Shown here piece after piece: positions 31,840 through 39,595 of a stretch of DNA of 40,198 nt; the first letter of the stretch is position 1, and every line of letters begins with the position of its first letter. The position numbers were made by a program, and so were the translations under genes. The notes under the pieces are model-generated. The model saw nothing but the letters and a program-made list of their open reading frames with translations, did not search any database and was not told the origin of the DNA. Origin of the DNA: Gaiellaceae bacterium (GTDB lineage Bacteria > Actinomycetota > Thermoleophilia > Gaiellales > Gaiellaceae). The DNA lies in contig JAUJMY010000016.1 in the NCBI GenBank assembly GCA_030446625.1, forward strand, positions 1 through 40,198, read 5' to 3'.

Positions 31840-32109
31840 GTGCAGCGTGGGTGGAGGCTGGTGCTCGCCGTCACGGGGGCACTCGCGTTGGTGCTCGGAG
31901 CCGTCGTATACGACGAGCGCCAGGCTTCGCACGCCTGCGACGAATACCTCGCCTACATTCTCGCCGGCTTTATTCCGACTCCGAACATCGGTCCTTGGCG
32001 AACCGCAACCGAGTGGGAGTGGCGGAAGCTCGAATGGGAGTGCGTCTATACGAGCACGCGTACGGGACGCGTACATCGCATCGACATCGACGATGCTCGC
32101 TCACGGTAA
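31840..32109 (+). CDS. Small secreted or membrane-anchored protein
   Basis: 89 residues: a signal-anchor (MQRGWRLVLAVTGALALVLG) followed by a short Trp- and Glu-rich exported domain with two cysteines (SHACDEYLAYI and WECVYTSTRTGR) that could form a disulfide. Not recognised. It is the last gene before a 500-bp stretch ending at tRNA-Val. Confidence 0.5.
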   Translation: MQRGWRLVLAVTGALALVLGAVVYDERQASHACDEYLAYILAGFIPTPNIGPWRTATEWEWRKLEWECVYTSTRTGRVHRIDIDDARSR

Positions 32110-32449
32110 GCCGTAGTTCTCACTGCCGGAGTCGGAGCGAGCGGGTGGTTCGAGGCGTACTGCCCCCGTGAGCGGAGAGCAGTAACGCCGATCTGCCGTC
32201 TGCCGTCGCTCCACAGTGTAGGCCGTCGGTCCGGAGCTATGGCGCGCCCAGGTCGTGCTTTGCCGCGCACGAGCCGGGTTCTAGTACCGGCTCGACTCGC
32301 TCCGTCTGCCCGCGCTTTCGCGCCACGGACGGGGCCTCAGTCTGAGGAATCTGGGAAGTTCGAGGCCCTTCTACTGTCTTCTATATCGACGGGTTCCTCC
32401 GCCGCTTCGCTCGTTACTCTGGCCGTGACAGGTCGCCGTATCTGCCACG

Positions 32450-32497
32450 GGCGAGCGCGACACCGGCCTCCGGAGCGTCGCGCTCGCCTTTGTCTTT
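32450..32497 (+). terminator. Strong intrinsic terminator
   Basis: GGCGAGCGCGAC (32450-32461) pairs perfectly with GTCGCGCTCGCC (32477-32488), and the loop itself contains GGCCTCCGGAG. It is followed by TTTGTCTTT. It lies 340 nt past the nearest upstream stop, so the transcript it ends is not obvious. Confidence 0.8.
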
Positions 32498-32593
32498 CAA
32501 GGCGCGCGCGTCCGCTAGGCGGCTCCTCGAGCCCGACGGCCAAACTCTGGCCAACGGTCGACGCGGACGAGCACGACGGAGGCCGAACGTGGC

Positions 32594-32599
32594 TAAACT
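32594..32599 (+). promoter_or_regulatory. -10 element of tRNA-Val
   Basis: TAAACT ends 9 nt before the mature 5' end of the tRNA, the expected position for a tRNA promoter. No matching -35 is obvious. Confidence 0.6.
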
Positions 32600-32608
32600 G
32601 CGCGCCGA

Positions 32609-32681
32609 GGGCGGTTAGCTCAGTTGGGAGAGCACCAGCTCGACAAGCTGGGGGTCACTGGTTCGAGCCCAGTACCGCCCA
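32609..32681 (+). tRNA. tRNA-Val (anticodon GAC)
   Basis: A 73-nt cloverleaf. Acceptor GGGCGGT/ACCGCCC plus discriminator A, D-arm GCTC/GAGC, anticodon arm CCAGC-TCGACAA-GCTGG with GAC at 32642-32644, variable GGGTC, T-arm ACTGG-TTCGAGC-CCAGT. CCA is not encoded. All stems are perfect. It reads GUC and GUU valine codons. Confidence 0.97.
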
Positions 32682-32683
32682 TC

Positions 32684-32712
32684 AACCCCCGCGCGAGCGG
32701 GGGTTTCTGTTT
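32684..32712 (+). terminator. Intrinsic terminator of tRNA-Val
   Basis: AACCCCCGC-GCGA-GCGGGGGTT forms a 9-bp perfect stem starting 3 nt after the tRNA, followed by TCTGTTT. Confidence 0.85.
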
Positions 32713-32761
32713 GCTGTCTTCCGAGAAGCGGCGCGAACCCGCGTCGTCTCTGTCTCTTGCC

Positions 32762-32767
32762 TAAGCT
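32762..32767 (+). promoter_or_regulatory. -10-like TAAGCT before the HIT gene
   Basis: TAAGCT ends 6 nt before ATG 32774, with no Shine-Dalgarno. Confidence 0.5.
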
Positions 32768-32773
32768 CGCCCA

Positions 32774-33256
32774 ATGACTGATTGGAGAGACGACCGCATC
32801 GGCTCGGCGCATCGGGGCGAGAACCCGCTCGTGATGGCACGGATGCGCGGCGGCTTCGCCGTCGTCGGCGATACGCAGCACCTGCCTGGATACTCACTGC
32901 TGCTCACGGACGACGCGACGGTCGACCATTTGAGCGATCTTGACTGGGAACGACGACGAGAGTTCCTGTTCGACCTCTCGCTGCTCGGCGAAGCAGTTGA
33001 GCGCGCCTGCCGTCCGCATGGCCTCCGGCGTGTGAACTACGAGGTGCTCGGTAACTCCATCCCCGTCCTCCACGGACACGTGCACGCACGCTATGTGTGG
33101 GAGCCGCCCGACAAGATCGGCGGCCCCGTGTGGCGCTATCCGAAGGACGTGCGGAATGACGCAGCGCACGCCTATGCAGATGAGCGGCACGGCGAGCTGC
33201 GCGGAGCCATCACCGCGGAACTGACCCGCCTGATGGAGCTCGCCTACGCGACTTAG
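32774..33256 (+). CDS. HIT-family protein (nucleotide hydrolase/transferase)
   Basis: 160 residues. YEVLGNSIPVLHGHVHARY holds the histidine triad His100-x-His102-x-His104, the catalytic site of HIT enzymes, which cleave dinucleoside polyphosphates or nucleotide phosphoramidates. LPGYSLLLTDDATVDHLSDL corresponds to the family's earlier beta-strand block. It is downstream of tRNA-Val but has its own -10-like element. The exact substrate is unknown. Confidence 0.85.
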   Translation: MTDWRDDRIGSAHRGENPLVMARMRGGFAVVGDTQHLPGYSLLLTDDATVDHLSDLDWERRREFLFDLSLLGEAVERACRPHGLRRVNYEVLGNSIPVLHGHVHARYVWEPPDKIGGPVWRYPKDVRNDAAHAYADERHGELRGAITAELTRLMELAYAT

Positions 33257-33455
33257 ACGACGACCGCGGCCGCGGATGGGCTCCGCGGTATCGGGAACCG
33301 CGCAATCGGAACGGAGCCACGCCACCTGTGCCGCCACTGGAACTTGGCGCGGTGCACTGCTGCAGCGGCTCGCCCGCTTCGCACACGTAGACGAACCACC
33401 GAAAGGAGCGTGCTGAACACCACCTCCACGACCCCGGCCACGGAGGTGCTACGCG
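33257..33455 (+). other. Intergenic stretch after the HIT gene
   Basis: No gene of normal size. AAAGGAGC precedes GTG 33410, which opens an 17-codon frame ([17 protein letters not shown]) whose TGA overlaps the ATG at 33456. This may be a short leader peptide coupled to the next gene or chance. Confidence 0.35.
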
Positions 33456-33648
33456 ATGGCTGAGAGGAAAGCCGAAGAAGGGGACTCAGAAGCCCGCCAA
33501 GAGCACGACCGGCAAGGCGGACACCGGTCTCACGAAAGAGGAACGAGAGGCGATGCGGGAGCGCGCGCAAGAGCTGAAAGCGGCGCGCGCGAGCAAGGGC
33601 AAGCCGGACGAGGAACAGGCTGTGCTCGAGAAGATTGCCGCGATGCCG
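33456..33648 (+). pseudogene. DUF1801-like gene, N-terminal remnant
   Basis: ATG 33456 gives MAERKA and, after removing one base near 33473, [20 protein letters not shown] followed by [20 protein letters not shown] and [14 protein letters not shown]. This Lys-rich leader and helix match the N-terminus of DUF1801/YdhG-type proteins, whose fold should then follow. Instead similarity stops at about 33648, and the 3' end of gltX begins on the other strand at 33672. So the gene is truncated at a junction as well as frameshifted. Confidence 0.55.
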
Positions 33649-33671
33649 GCAGCCACGATTGCGAGGTGCCG

Positions 33672-35051
33672 CTACTCCTGTACGCGAACGTCCGCCGAGG
33701 CGGTCGCCGCGTGCTCGCCCGCGCGCGTCAGCCGCGCGAGCGACTCCTCCTTGCCGAGCAGCGGGAGCGAGTGGAAGAGCGACGGCCCGGTCGGGCGGCC
33801 GCAGACGGCGGTGTAGAGCGGGCGGAAGACGTCGCGCGGCTTGAGCCTCAGCCGCTCCGGCAGCGGCCGCAGCGCGCCTTCGATGGCCTCGGGTGAGAAC
33901 TCGTCGAGCGGCTCCAGCGCCTCGATCGCCGCGGCGATGACCGAGCCGTCGAGCTCCGCGGCGGCTGCGGGCACGTCCTCCGCCGACTGGAAGAAGAACC
34001 CAGCGAACGCCGGGTACTCGCCGAGGCGTGCGATCTTCTCCTGGACGAGCGGCGCGGTCTCGCGGACGCGGGCCTCGTCCCACTCGTAGCCCTCCTGCCG
34101 CAGGTACGCGACGAGCCGGTCCGCGAACTCCTCCGGCGCGAGGGCGCGCAGGTAGACGCCGTTCATCCAGTCGAGCCGCTTGTAGTCGAAGCGCGCCGGC
34201 GACGGATTGACGTCTTCGAGCCTGAACCGCGCCAGGATCTCGTCCAGCGGGAGGATCGTCTCCTCGGCGCCGGGGGACCAGCCGAGCAGGACGAGGTGGT
34301 TGATCAGCGCGTCCTGGAGGTAGCCGACTGCCCGGAACTCCTCCAGGTACACCAGCGGCTCGTTGCGCCGCGCCTCGAGCTCCTGGAGCGACGCCGCGCC
34401 GCGGCGCTTCGAGAGCTTCTTGCCGCTGTCGTCGAAGACCATCGGCAGGTGGGCGTACTGCGGCGGCTCGGCGCCGAGCGCGCGCATCACCGCCAGCTGC
34501 TTCGGCGTGTTCGAGACGTGGTCGTCGCCGCGGATGACGTGCGTGATCCCGTCGAGGACGTCGTCGTGGGGCGAGGCGAAGTTGTACGTCGGCCGCCCGT
34601 CGGCGCGCACGATCACCATGTCTCCGGGCGCGGAGGGGTCGTCGCGCGGCCGCAGCGCCTGCTTCACGTCTGCGTTCGCGAAGCGGAGCGTCCCCTTGAC
34701 GAGGTCGGTCCACTGCGTTTCGCCCTCGCCGGGCATCCGGAGCCGGATCGCGCCCTCGTCCACGTACGCCTTGTCCTCGGCGACGAGGCGCTCCGCCGCC
34801 TCGCGGTGGGCGTCGACGCGGTCGAGCTGGAAGCGAGGCTCCTCGTCCCAGTCGAGCCCGAGCCAGCGCAGGTCGTCGAAGATTCGCTCCGCGGCCGCCT
34901 CGACCTCGCGCGACGTGTCCGTGTTCTCGATCCGGACGAGGAATGCGCCGCCGGTCTGCTGCGCGTAGAGCCAGTTCATGAGGGCGGTTCGGACGCCGCC
35001 GATGTGCAGGAAGCCCGTCGGCGAGGGGGCGAAGCGAACGCGCGTGGCCAT
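33672..35051 (-). CDS. gltX: Glutamyl-tRNA synthetase
   Basis: 459 residues from ATG 35051; the frame is open upstream, but the protein begins [20 protein letters not shown], which carries the HIGH motif (HIGG). [16 protein letters not shown] is the KMSKS loop. The class I Rossmann core with [15 protein letters not shown] and the helical anticodon-binding half are complete, ending shortly after [20 protein letters not shown]. It charges tRNA-Glu (and possibly tRNA-Gln before amidation). TATCTT lies 7 nt before the ATG. Confidence 0.96.
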   Translation of the reverse strand: MATRVRFAPSPTGFLHIGGVRTALMNWLYAQQTGGAFLVRIENTDTSREVEAAAERIFDDLRWLGLDWDEEPRFQLDRVDAHREAAERLVAEDKAYVDEGAIRLRMPGEGETQWTDLVKGTLRFANADVKQALRPRDDPSAPGDMVIVRADGRPTYNFASPHDDVLDGITHVIRGDDHVSNTPKQLAVMRALGAEPPQYAHLPMVFDDSGKKLSKRRGAASLQELEARRNEPLVYLEEFRAVGYLQDALINHLVLLGWSPGAEETILPLDEILARFRLEDVNPSPARFDYKRLDWMNGVYLRALAPEEFADRLVAYLRQEGYEWDEARVRETAPLVQEKIARLGEYPAFAGFFFQSAEDVPAAAAELDGSVIAAAIEALEPLDEFSPEAIEGALRPLPERLRLKPRDVFRPLYTAVCGRPTGPSLFHSLPLLGKEESLARLTRAGEHAATASADVRVQE

Positions 35052-35058
35052 TGAGGGC

Positions 35059-35064
35059 AAGATA
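35059..35064 (-). promoter_or_regulatory. -10-like TATCTT before gltX
   Basis: On the minus strand TATCTT ends 7 nt before ATG 35051. It sits in the 24-nt gap to the divergent gene at 35076. Confidence 0.5.
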
Positions 35065-35075
35065 CGGGCAGAGAC

Positions 35076-36028
35076 GTGACGAGCGGCAAGAAGGCAAAGC
35101 AAGCGCGACGCGCGCGACGCGCCCCCGAGCCGGGGGCGCGTCGGTCGCTCCTTCTGCCCGGCGCGGCCGCGGCCGCGACGCTCCCCCTCGCCGCCCGCGC
35201 CGCGCGGCTCCTCGGCGACCGAGGCGCCGAGCCCGACCCGCCCGCCCGCGACGCGGTCGATCCCGGTCCGGTGCACGTGCACGGCCGCGGCGGCGACCCC
35301 GCCCACCGCGCACATTTCATCGCCACGCACAGCGGCCTCTACCGTGTCGCCAGCGACGAGCAGACGCCGGTGCGCGTGGGCACGCGGATGCAGGACACGA
35401 TGGGCTTCACGGTCGTCGGCCGGAACCGCTTCCTCGGCTCCGGGCATCCGGACGTCGAGGAGGCGCGGTCGGGCAACCTGCCGCCGCTCCTCGGCCTGAT
35501 CGAGTCGAACGACGCGGGAAACACGTGGCGGGCGGTCTCGCTCCTCGGGGAGGCCGACTTCCACGTCCTGCGGTTCGCGCGCGGACGCCTCTACGGCTAC
35601 GACGCGTCGAACGACCGCCTGCTGATGAGCCCGGACGGCGGGAGCTGGACCGAGCGCGCGCGACCCGGTCCGATCATCGACCTCGCGGTCGATCCGACGA
35701 ACCCGACCCTCGTGGCCGCCGCCGTCGCGGGTGATGCAGAGCAGGGCTTGTACCTCTCGCGCGATGGCGGCAGAGCGTGGCGGCGCGTCGGCGAAGCGGC
35801 AGGCCTCCTCGCGTGGCCGCAGCCCGACGCGCTGTACCTGGTGGACGGGGCGGGTGCCGTCTGGCTCAGTCGCGACCGCGGCGCTCGTTTCGCGCCACGC
35901 GGTGAGATCGGCGGCGAGCCGGCCGCCTTCCTCGGGCGCGGCAACCAGCTCCTCGTCGCGCTCCACGACGGGACGATCAAGCGCTCGACCGACGGAGGAC
36001 GAGCTGGACGGTTCGCGCGGCGCCCTAG
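35076..36028 (+). CDS. F510_1955-type BNR/sialidase-like repeat protein, one apparent indel
   Basis: About 317 residues: a basic N-terminus (MTSGKKAKQARRARRAPEPG), an Ala/Leu membrane or signal segment, then beta-propeller repeats. VHVHGRGGDPAHRAHFIATH, RMQDTMGFTVVG and RFLGSGHPD match the F510_1955 family of glycosyl-hydrolase-like proteins; SPDGGSWTER and SRDGGRAWRR are BNR-type Asp boxes. Near 36000 one missing base would give WTVRAAP and a stop at 36026-36028; uncorrected, the frame runs into the next gene. Exported; function unknown. Confidence 0.75.
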
Positions 36029-36033
36029 CGTCG

Positions 36034-36039
36034 TAGCAT
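36034..36039 (+). promoter_or_regulatory. -10-like TAGCAT before the coiled-coil gene
   Basis: TAGCAT ends 7 nt before ATG 36047. It favours that ATG over GTG 36041, only 1 nt after the hexamer. Confidence 0.5.
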
Positions 36040-36046
36040 CGTGCCG

Positions 36047-36793
36047 ATGCCGCTCGCGGTCGTCCCCGATCTCGAGGCGGAGCTCGACCGGCTCTACGGG
36101 CTCCCGCTGGAGGAGTTCACGAAGGCGCGCAACGACCTCGCCAGCCGGCTGCGCAAGGCGGGGCAACGCGATGCGGCGGACGATGTGAAGGCGCTGCCGA
36201 AGCCGAACGTCGCCGCGTGGATCGTGAACCAGCTCGTCCGCACGCGCGACGACGACGTGCGCGAGCTGCTCGCGGTCGGCGAGCGGCTGCGAAAGGCGCA
36301 GCTCGCGGGGCGCGCAGACGCGCTGCGCGAAGCGGTCGCGGACGAACGGCGCACCGTCCGCTCGCTCGTCGCGGCGGCGCGCGACCTCGGCGCCGACAGG
36401 CAGGGGATGCCGGAGCGCGTGACGGCGATCTTGCGCGCGGCGGCCGTGGACGACGACGCGCGGAAGCTGCTCGAGACCGGGCGGCTGAGCGGCGACGTGG
36501 AACCGACGGGATTCGGCGCGCTCGCGGCGCTCGCTCCCGCGCCGCCGACGAAGGGGAGCGCGCAGGAGCGGCGGCAGCGCGTCGCGGAGGCGAGAAAGCG
36601 AGTGCGTCGCCTGAGCGGCGAGGCTGCGCGGCTGAGGGAGCGGGCCGAAACGGCGGAGCACGCCGCCGACGCCGCGCGCGACGCTGCGCGAGAGGCGGAG
36701 GAGGTCGCCGAGCGCGCGGCCGCCGAGGCTGACGACGCGGCGGCGCGCCTTGCCGACTCCGAGCGGGAGCTCGCGCAGCTCGAGGAGGACTAG
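36047..36793 (+). CDS. Actinobacterial hypothetical protein with long C-terminal coiled coil
   Basis: 248 residues. Residues 1-75 form a conserved-looking head (EAELDRLYGLPLEEFTKARN, KALPKPNVAAWIVNQLVR). The middle is helical with RVTAILRAAAVDD and TGFGALAALAP. Residues from about 165 form a continuous Ala/Arg/Glu coiled coil ending DSERELAQLEED. No enzymatic motif. Such proteins are widespread in actinobacteria without known function. Confidence 0.75.
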   Translation: MPLAVVPDLEAELDRLYGLPLEEFTKARNDLASRLRKAGQRDAADDVKALPKPNVAAWIVNQLVRTRDDDVRELLAVGERLRKAQLAGRADALREAVADERRTVRSLVAAARDLGADRQGMPERVTAILRAAAVDDDARKLLETGRLSGDVEPTGFGALAALAPAPPTKGSAQERRQRVAEARKRVRRLSGEAARLRERAETAEHAADAARDAAREAEEVAERAAAEADDAAARLADSERELAQLEED

Positions 36794-36810
36794 CGCGCCC
36801 GCGGGCGCGC
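36793..36810. terminator. Perfect 18-bp palindrome between convergent genes
   Basis: GCGCGCCCGCGGGCGCGC begins at the end of the coiled-coil gene's stop codon, followed by G8/C5 blocks that can also pair. It is probably the shared end region of the converging coiled-coil and CBS genes. Confidence 0.45.
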
Positions 36811-36862
36811 CGCGGTGGGCCGGGTCGGGGGGGGCCCCCGGACGGGCCGCCCCCGAAGCTGC

Positions 36863-37282
36863 TCAGCGCGAGATCTCCTCGACGACCTGGCCGGTCGCAC
36901 GATCGTCGCCGTGCTCGGTCGCGACGTCGGCCTGTGCGAGGATGCCGACCAGCCGGCCGTCCTCCTCGACGACCGGAAGCCGCCGCACCTGGTGCTGCGC
37001 CATCAGCCGCAGCGCCTCGTCGAGATCTTGCTGCGGATCGATCGTCACGAGGTCGCGCGACGCGATCTCGCCGGCCGTCGTCGACTGCGGGTCGCGGCCC
37101 TCGGCGACGACGCGGATCGCGATGTCGCGGTCGGTCAGCATCCCGACGAGCTGCCCGCCCTCGAGGATCGGCACGGGGCCGACGTCCTGCTCCTTCATGA
37201 TCCGCGCGGCGTCGCTCACCGACGCCGACGCCTCGACGCCCTGCGGGTTCGGCGTCATCAGATCGCGGACGCTACGTGCCAT
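36863..37282 (-). CDS. CBS-domain pair protein
   Basis: 139 residues consisting of two CBS motifs: VRDLMTPNPQGVEASASVSD with VGMLTDRDIAIRVV, and IASRDLVTIDPQQDLDEALR with HQVRRLPVVEEDGRLVGIL. Such stand-alone Bateman modules bind adenine nucleotides and act as energy sensors for partner proteins. GGGAGGA lies about 8 nt before the ATG. It is 97 nt downstream of the small acidic gene in the same direction, so the two may share a transcript. Confidence 0.9.
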   Translation of the reverse strand: MARSVRDLMTPNPQGVEASASVSDAARIMKEQDVGPVPILEGGQLVGMLTDRDIAIRVVAEGRDPQSTTAGEIASRDLVTIDPQQDLDEALRLMAQHQVRRLPVVEEDGRLVGILAQADVATEHGDDRATGQVVEEISR

Positions 37283-37379
37283 GTGTTCTTCCTCCCTGTT
37301 GCTTGCGCGCGAGGGCTACCCGCGCGAAATCGCCTCGAAACTGAAGGTGCGGGAGGCGCGGGCGCGCCGCGCGCGTGGT

Positions 37380-37553
37380 TCAGTCGGCCTCGGGAATGTC
37401 GTCGGCGCCGGTGTCGTCGGCTTCCGGGTCCGGGATCGGCGACCCTTCGACCTCCTCGTTCCGGTTGTCGACCCGCCCAGGTCCCACGGCCATGTCCTCC
37501 GCGCGATCGGGCGAGGTCTCTGTGCTGACTGCCTCATTATCCTGGGTGCTCAT
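37380..37553 (-). CDS. Small acidic protein head-to-head with thrS
   Basis: 57 residues: MSTQDNEAVSTETSPDRAED, then polar sequence and a strongly acidic tail (PEADDTGADDIPEAD). Predicted disordered. The ATG (37553-37551) overlaps the thrS ATG (37552-37554) on the opposite strand within one CATG. Its Shine-Dalgarno AAGGAGG lies inside thrS codons 3-5. No family is recognised. The perfect Shine-Dalgarno spacing argues that it is translated. Confidence 0.65.
   Translation of the reverse strand: MSTQDNEAVSTETSPDRAEDMAVGPGRVDNRNEEVEGSPIPDPEADDTGADDIPEAD
37538..37543 (+). promoter_or_regulatory. -10-like TATCCT before thrS
   Basis: TATCCT ends 8 nt before ATG 37552. There is no plus-strand Shine-Dalgarno, so thrS may be leaderless. 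The hexamer lies within codons 4-6 of the small acidic protein on the other strand. Confidence 0.4.
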
Positions 37554-39441
37554 GCGAGTCCTCCTTCCCGACAACTCGGAGCTTGAACTTCCCGACGGGG
37601 CGACGGGGCTCGACGCCGCGCGCGCGATCGGCCCGAAGCTCGCCGAGCAGGCCGTCCTGCTGCGCTCGAACGGCACCGTCCAGGACCTGCGCCTGCCGCT
37701 CCGGGACGGGCAGCAGATCCAGATCCTGACCACGCGCGACAAGGACGATCCGGACGCGCTGTATGTCCTCCGGCACTCGACGGCGCACCTGCTCGCCGAA
37801 GCCGTCCGGCGCCTGTATCCGGGCGTGAAGATCGCGATCGGCCCGCCGATCGAGAACGGCTTCTACTACGACTTCGAGTTCCCGCAGCCGATCCGCGAGG
37901 AAGACCTGCCGCGGATCGAGGCGGAGATCCAGCGCGAGCTCGACGAGGGGCGCGCGTGGGAGCGGCGCGAGGTCGCGGCCGACGAGGCGAAGCGCTTCTT
38001 CGCGGAGCAGGGGGAGGACTACAAGGTCGAGCTCGTCGACACGGCGGAGGGCGAGATCTCCGTCTACGTCCAGGGCGAGTTCACGGACCTCTGCCGCGGG
38101 CCGCACCTCCAGGACTCGCGCCCGATCAAAGCGGTCAAGCTGACCGGGCTCGCCGGCGCCTACTGGCGCGGCAACGAGCGGAACACGCAGCTGACGCGGA
38201 TCTACGGCACCGCCTTCTACTCGAAGGAGGACCTCGAGGCGCATCTGGCGCGGCTCGAGGAGGCAAGGAAACGCGACCACCGGCGCCTCGGCCCGCAGCT
38301 CGACCTCTTCCACTTCGACGACCTCGCCCCGGGCATGCCGCTCTGGCACCCGAAGGGCATGGCGATCTGGAACGCGCTCGAGGACCTACGGCGCCGCGAG
38401 AACGCGCGCCGCGGCTACGACGAGGTCAAGACGCCGCTGATGTGGGACGTCGAGCTGTGGCACCGCTCCGGGCACTGGGAGAAGTACCGGGACAACCTGT
38501 TCCTCGTCCCGCATGGCGAGACCACGTTCGGCCTCAAGCCGATGAACTGCCCGGGGCACATGCTCCTGTTCGCGAGCCGGCTGCGGAGCTACCGCGAGCT
38601 GCCGCTCCGCTTCGCCGAGGCCGCGCCGCTGCACCGCGACGAGGCGACGGGGACGCTCCACGGGCTGCTGCGCGTGCGGCACATCACGCAGGACGACGCG
38701 CACGTGTTCTGCACCGAGGAGCAGATCGAGCACGAGATCGACGAGATGTTCGACTACGTGGGCTTCGTCTACGACCGGTTCGGCGTCCGCGAGCTCGCGC
38801 ACGCAGAGCTCGCGACGCGTCCCGAGAACAAGCTCGGCAGCGACGAGCAGTGGGACTACACCGAGAGCGTGCTGCGGGCGGCGCTGGAGCGGCAGGGCAT
38901 CCCGTACCGGGTGATGGAAGGCGAGGGCGCGTTCTACGGGCCGAAAATCGACCTCTTCATGGACGACGCGGTGGGGCGCCCGTGGCAGATGGGCACCATC
39001 CAGGTCGACGGGCAGCAGCCGGCGCGGCTCGGCTGCACGTACATGGGCGCGGACAACCAGGAGCACACGCCGTACGTGCTCCACCGCGCGCTCTTCGGCT
39101 CGCTCGAGCGCTTCATCGGGATCCTGATCGAGCACTACGCCGGCGCGTTCCCGCTGTGGCTCGCGCCGGTCCAGGTGCGCGTGATCCCGGTGGGGGAGGA
39201 CCATCGCGCGGCGGCCGCCGAGGTCCGCGTGAAGCTCGAGAACGCCGGCTTCCGTCTCGACCTGGACGAGCGCGACGAGACCGTCGGTAGGCGGATCCGC
39301 GACGCCGAGCTGGAGAAGATCCCGAAGGTGATCGTCTTCGGCGACCGCGAGTCGGCGGAGTCGCTCGCGGTGCGCGACCGCGGCGGTGGGCAGTACACGG
39401 CGAGTCTTGCCGACCTCGTGCGCGAGCTTGCTACTCTCTGA
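37552..39441 (+). CDS. thrS: Threonyl-tRNA synthetase
   Basis: 629 residues: TGS domain (MRVLLPDNSELELPDGATGL), second additional domain with HSTAHLLAEAV (His75, His79) and FTDLCRGPHL for editing, then the class II core with MNCPGHMLLF (zinc ligand Cys333), FAEAAPLHRDEATGTLHGLL (motif 2) and YVLHRALFGSLERFIGILIE (motif 3), and the anticodon-binding domain from about 530. ATG 37552 is chosen because it begins the TGS domain exactly; the frame is open 177 nt further upstream. It is followed by infC and rpmI. Confidence 0.97.
   Translation: MRVLLPDNSELELPDGATGLDAARAIGPKLAEQAVLLRSNGTVQDLRLPLRDGQQIQILTTRDKDDPDALYVLRHSTAHLLAEAVRRLYPGVKIAIGPPIENGFYYDFEFPQPIREEDLPRIEAEIQRELDEGRAWERREVAADEAKRFFAEQGEDYKVELVDTAEGEISVYVQGEFTDLCRGPHLQDSRPIKAVKLTGLAGAYWRGNERNTQLTRIYGTAFYSKEDLEAHLARLEEARKRDHRRLGPQLDLFHFDDLAPGMPLWHPKGMAIWNALEDLRRRENARRGYDEVKTPLMWDVELWHRSGHWEKYRDNLFLVPHGETTFGLKPMNCPGHMLLFASRLRSYRELPLRFAEAAPLHRDEATGTLHGLLRVRHITQDDAHVFCTEEQIEHEIDEMFDYVGFVYDRFGVRELAHAELATRPENKLGSDEQWDYTESVLRAALERQGIPYRVMEGEGAFYGPKIDLFMDDAVGRPWQMGTIQVDGQQPARLGCTYMGADNQEHTPYVLHRALFGSLERFIGILIEHYAGAFPLWLAPVQVRVIPVGEDHRAAAAEVRVKLENAGFRLDLDERDETVGRRIRDAELEKIPKVIVFGDRESAESLAVRDRGGGQYTASLADLVRELATL
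37560..37566 (-). promoter_or_regulatory. Shine-Dalgarno of the small acidic gene, inside thrS
   Basis: AAGGAGG on the minus strand is 6 nt before ATG 37553. On the plus strand the same bases encode part of the first thrS codons (VLLP). Confidence 0.65.
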
Positions 39442-39458
39442 CCCTGCAAAGCAGGGTC
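39440..39458 (+). terminator. Hairpin at the thrS stop codon
   Basis: GACCCTGC-AAA-GCAGGGTC is a perfect 8-bp stem that starts inside the thrS TGA. There is no T tract. It is either a weak end signal or the first element of the infC leader. Confidence 0.45.
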
Positions 39459-39529
39459 CCGTCCCTCACCTTCGGAAGCGCGCCGCGCTCGCCGCAGGTT
39501 CAACCGAGTCGAGACGACGAGGAACACGG

Positions 39530-39553
39530 GCCGCTGCTTGCAGCGGCTTTGTC
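39530..39553 (+). promoter_or_regulatory. Attenuator-like hairpin in the infC leader
   Basis: GCCGCTGC-TT-GCAGCGGC followed by TTTGTC forms an intrinsic-terminator-like stem 8 nt before the AAGGAGG. infC-rpmI-rplT operons are commonly controlled in their leader by L20 or IF3, which this would fit. Confidence 0.5.
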
Positions 39554-39560
39554 GTAGATG

Positions 39561-39595
39561 AAGGAGGAAGCGTCAGCTTGGTGACAGCCCTTTGA
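39561..39595 (+). promoter_or_regulatory. Shine-Dalgarno and five-codon frame overlapping the infC start
   Basis: AAGGAGG (39561-39567) is correctly spaced for TTG 39578 or GTG 39581, which opens a tiny frame (VTAL) ending in TGA 39593-39595. That TGA overlaps the infC TTG (39592-39594) as TTGA. This is either a coupled leader peptide or a sign of one missing base at the infC start. Confidence 0.4.

Larger units (their letters stand above)
32110..32608 (+). other. Non-coding stretch before tRNA-Val
   Basis: No convincing gene is seen in about 500 bp. It holds a short perfect palindrome (CCTCAG-T-CTGAGG near 32335), a strong intrinsic terminator at 32450 and the tRNA promoter. The open frame crossing it continues through the tRNA and is not a protein gene. 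An unrecognised RNA ending at the terminator is possible. Confidence 0.5.

Noticed and set aside
32239..32781. Open frame spanning tRNA-Val (contains SSVGRAPARQAGGHWFEPS)
   Set aside because: This is the familiar false peptide obtained by translating a tRNA gene; the cloverleaf is perfect.
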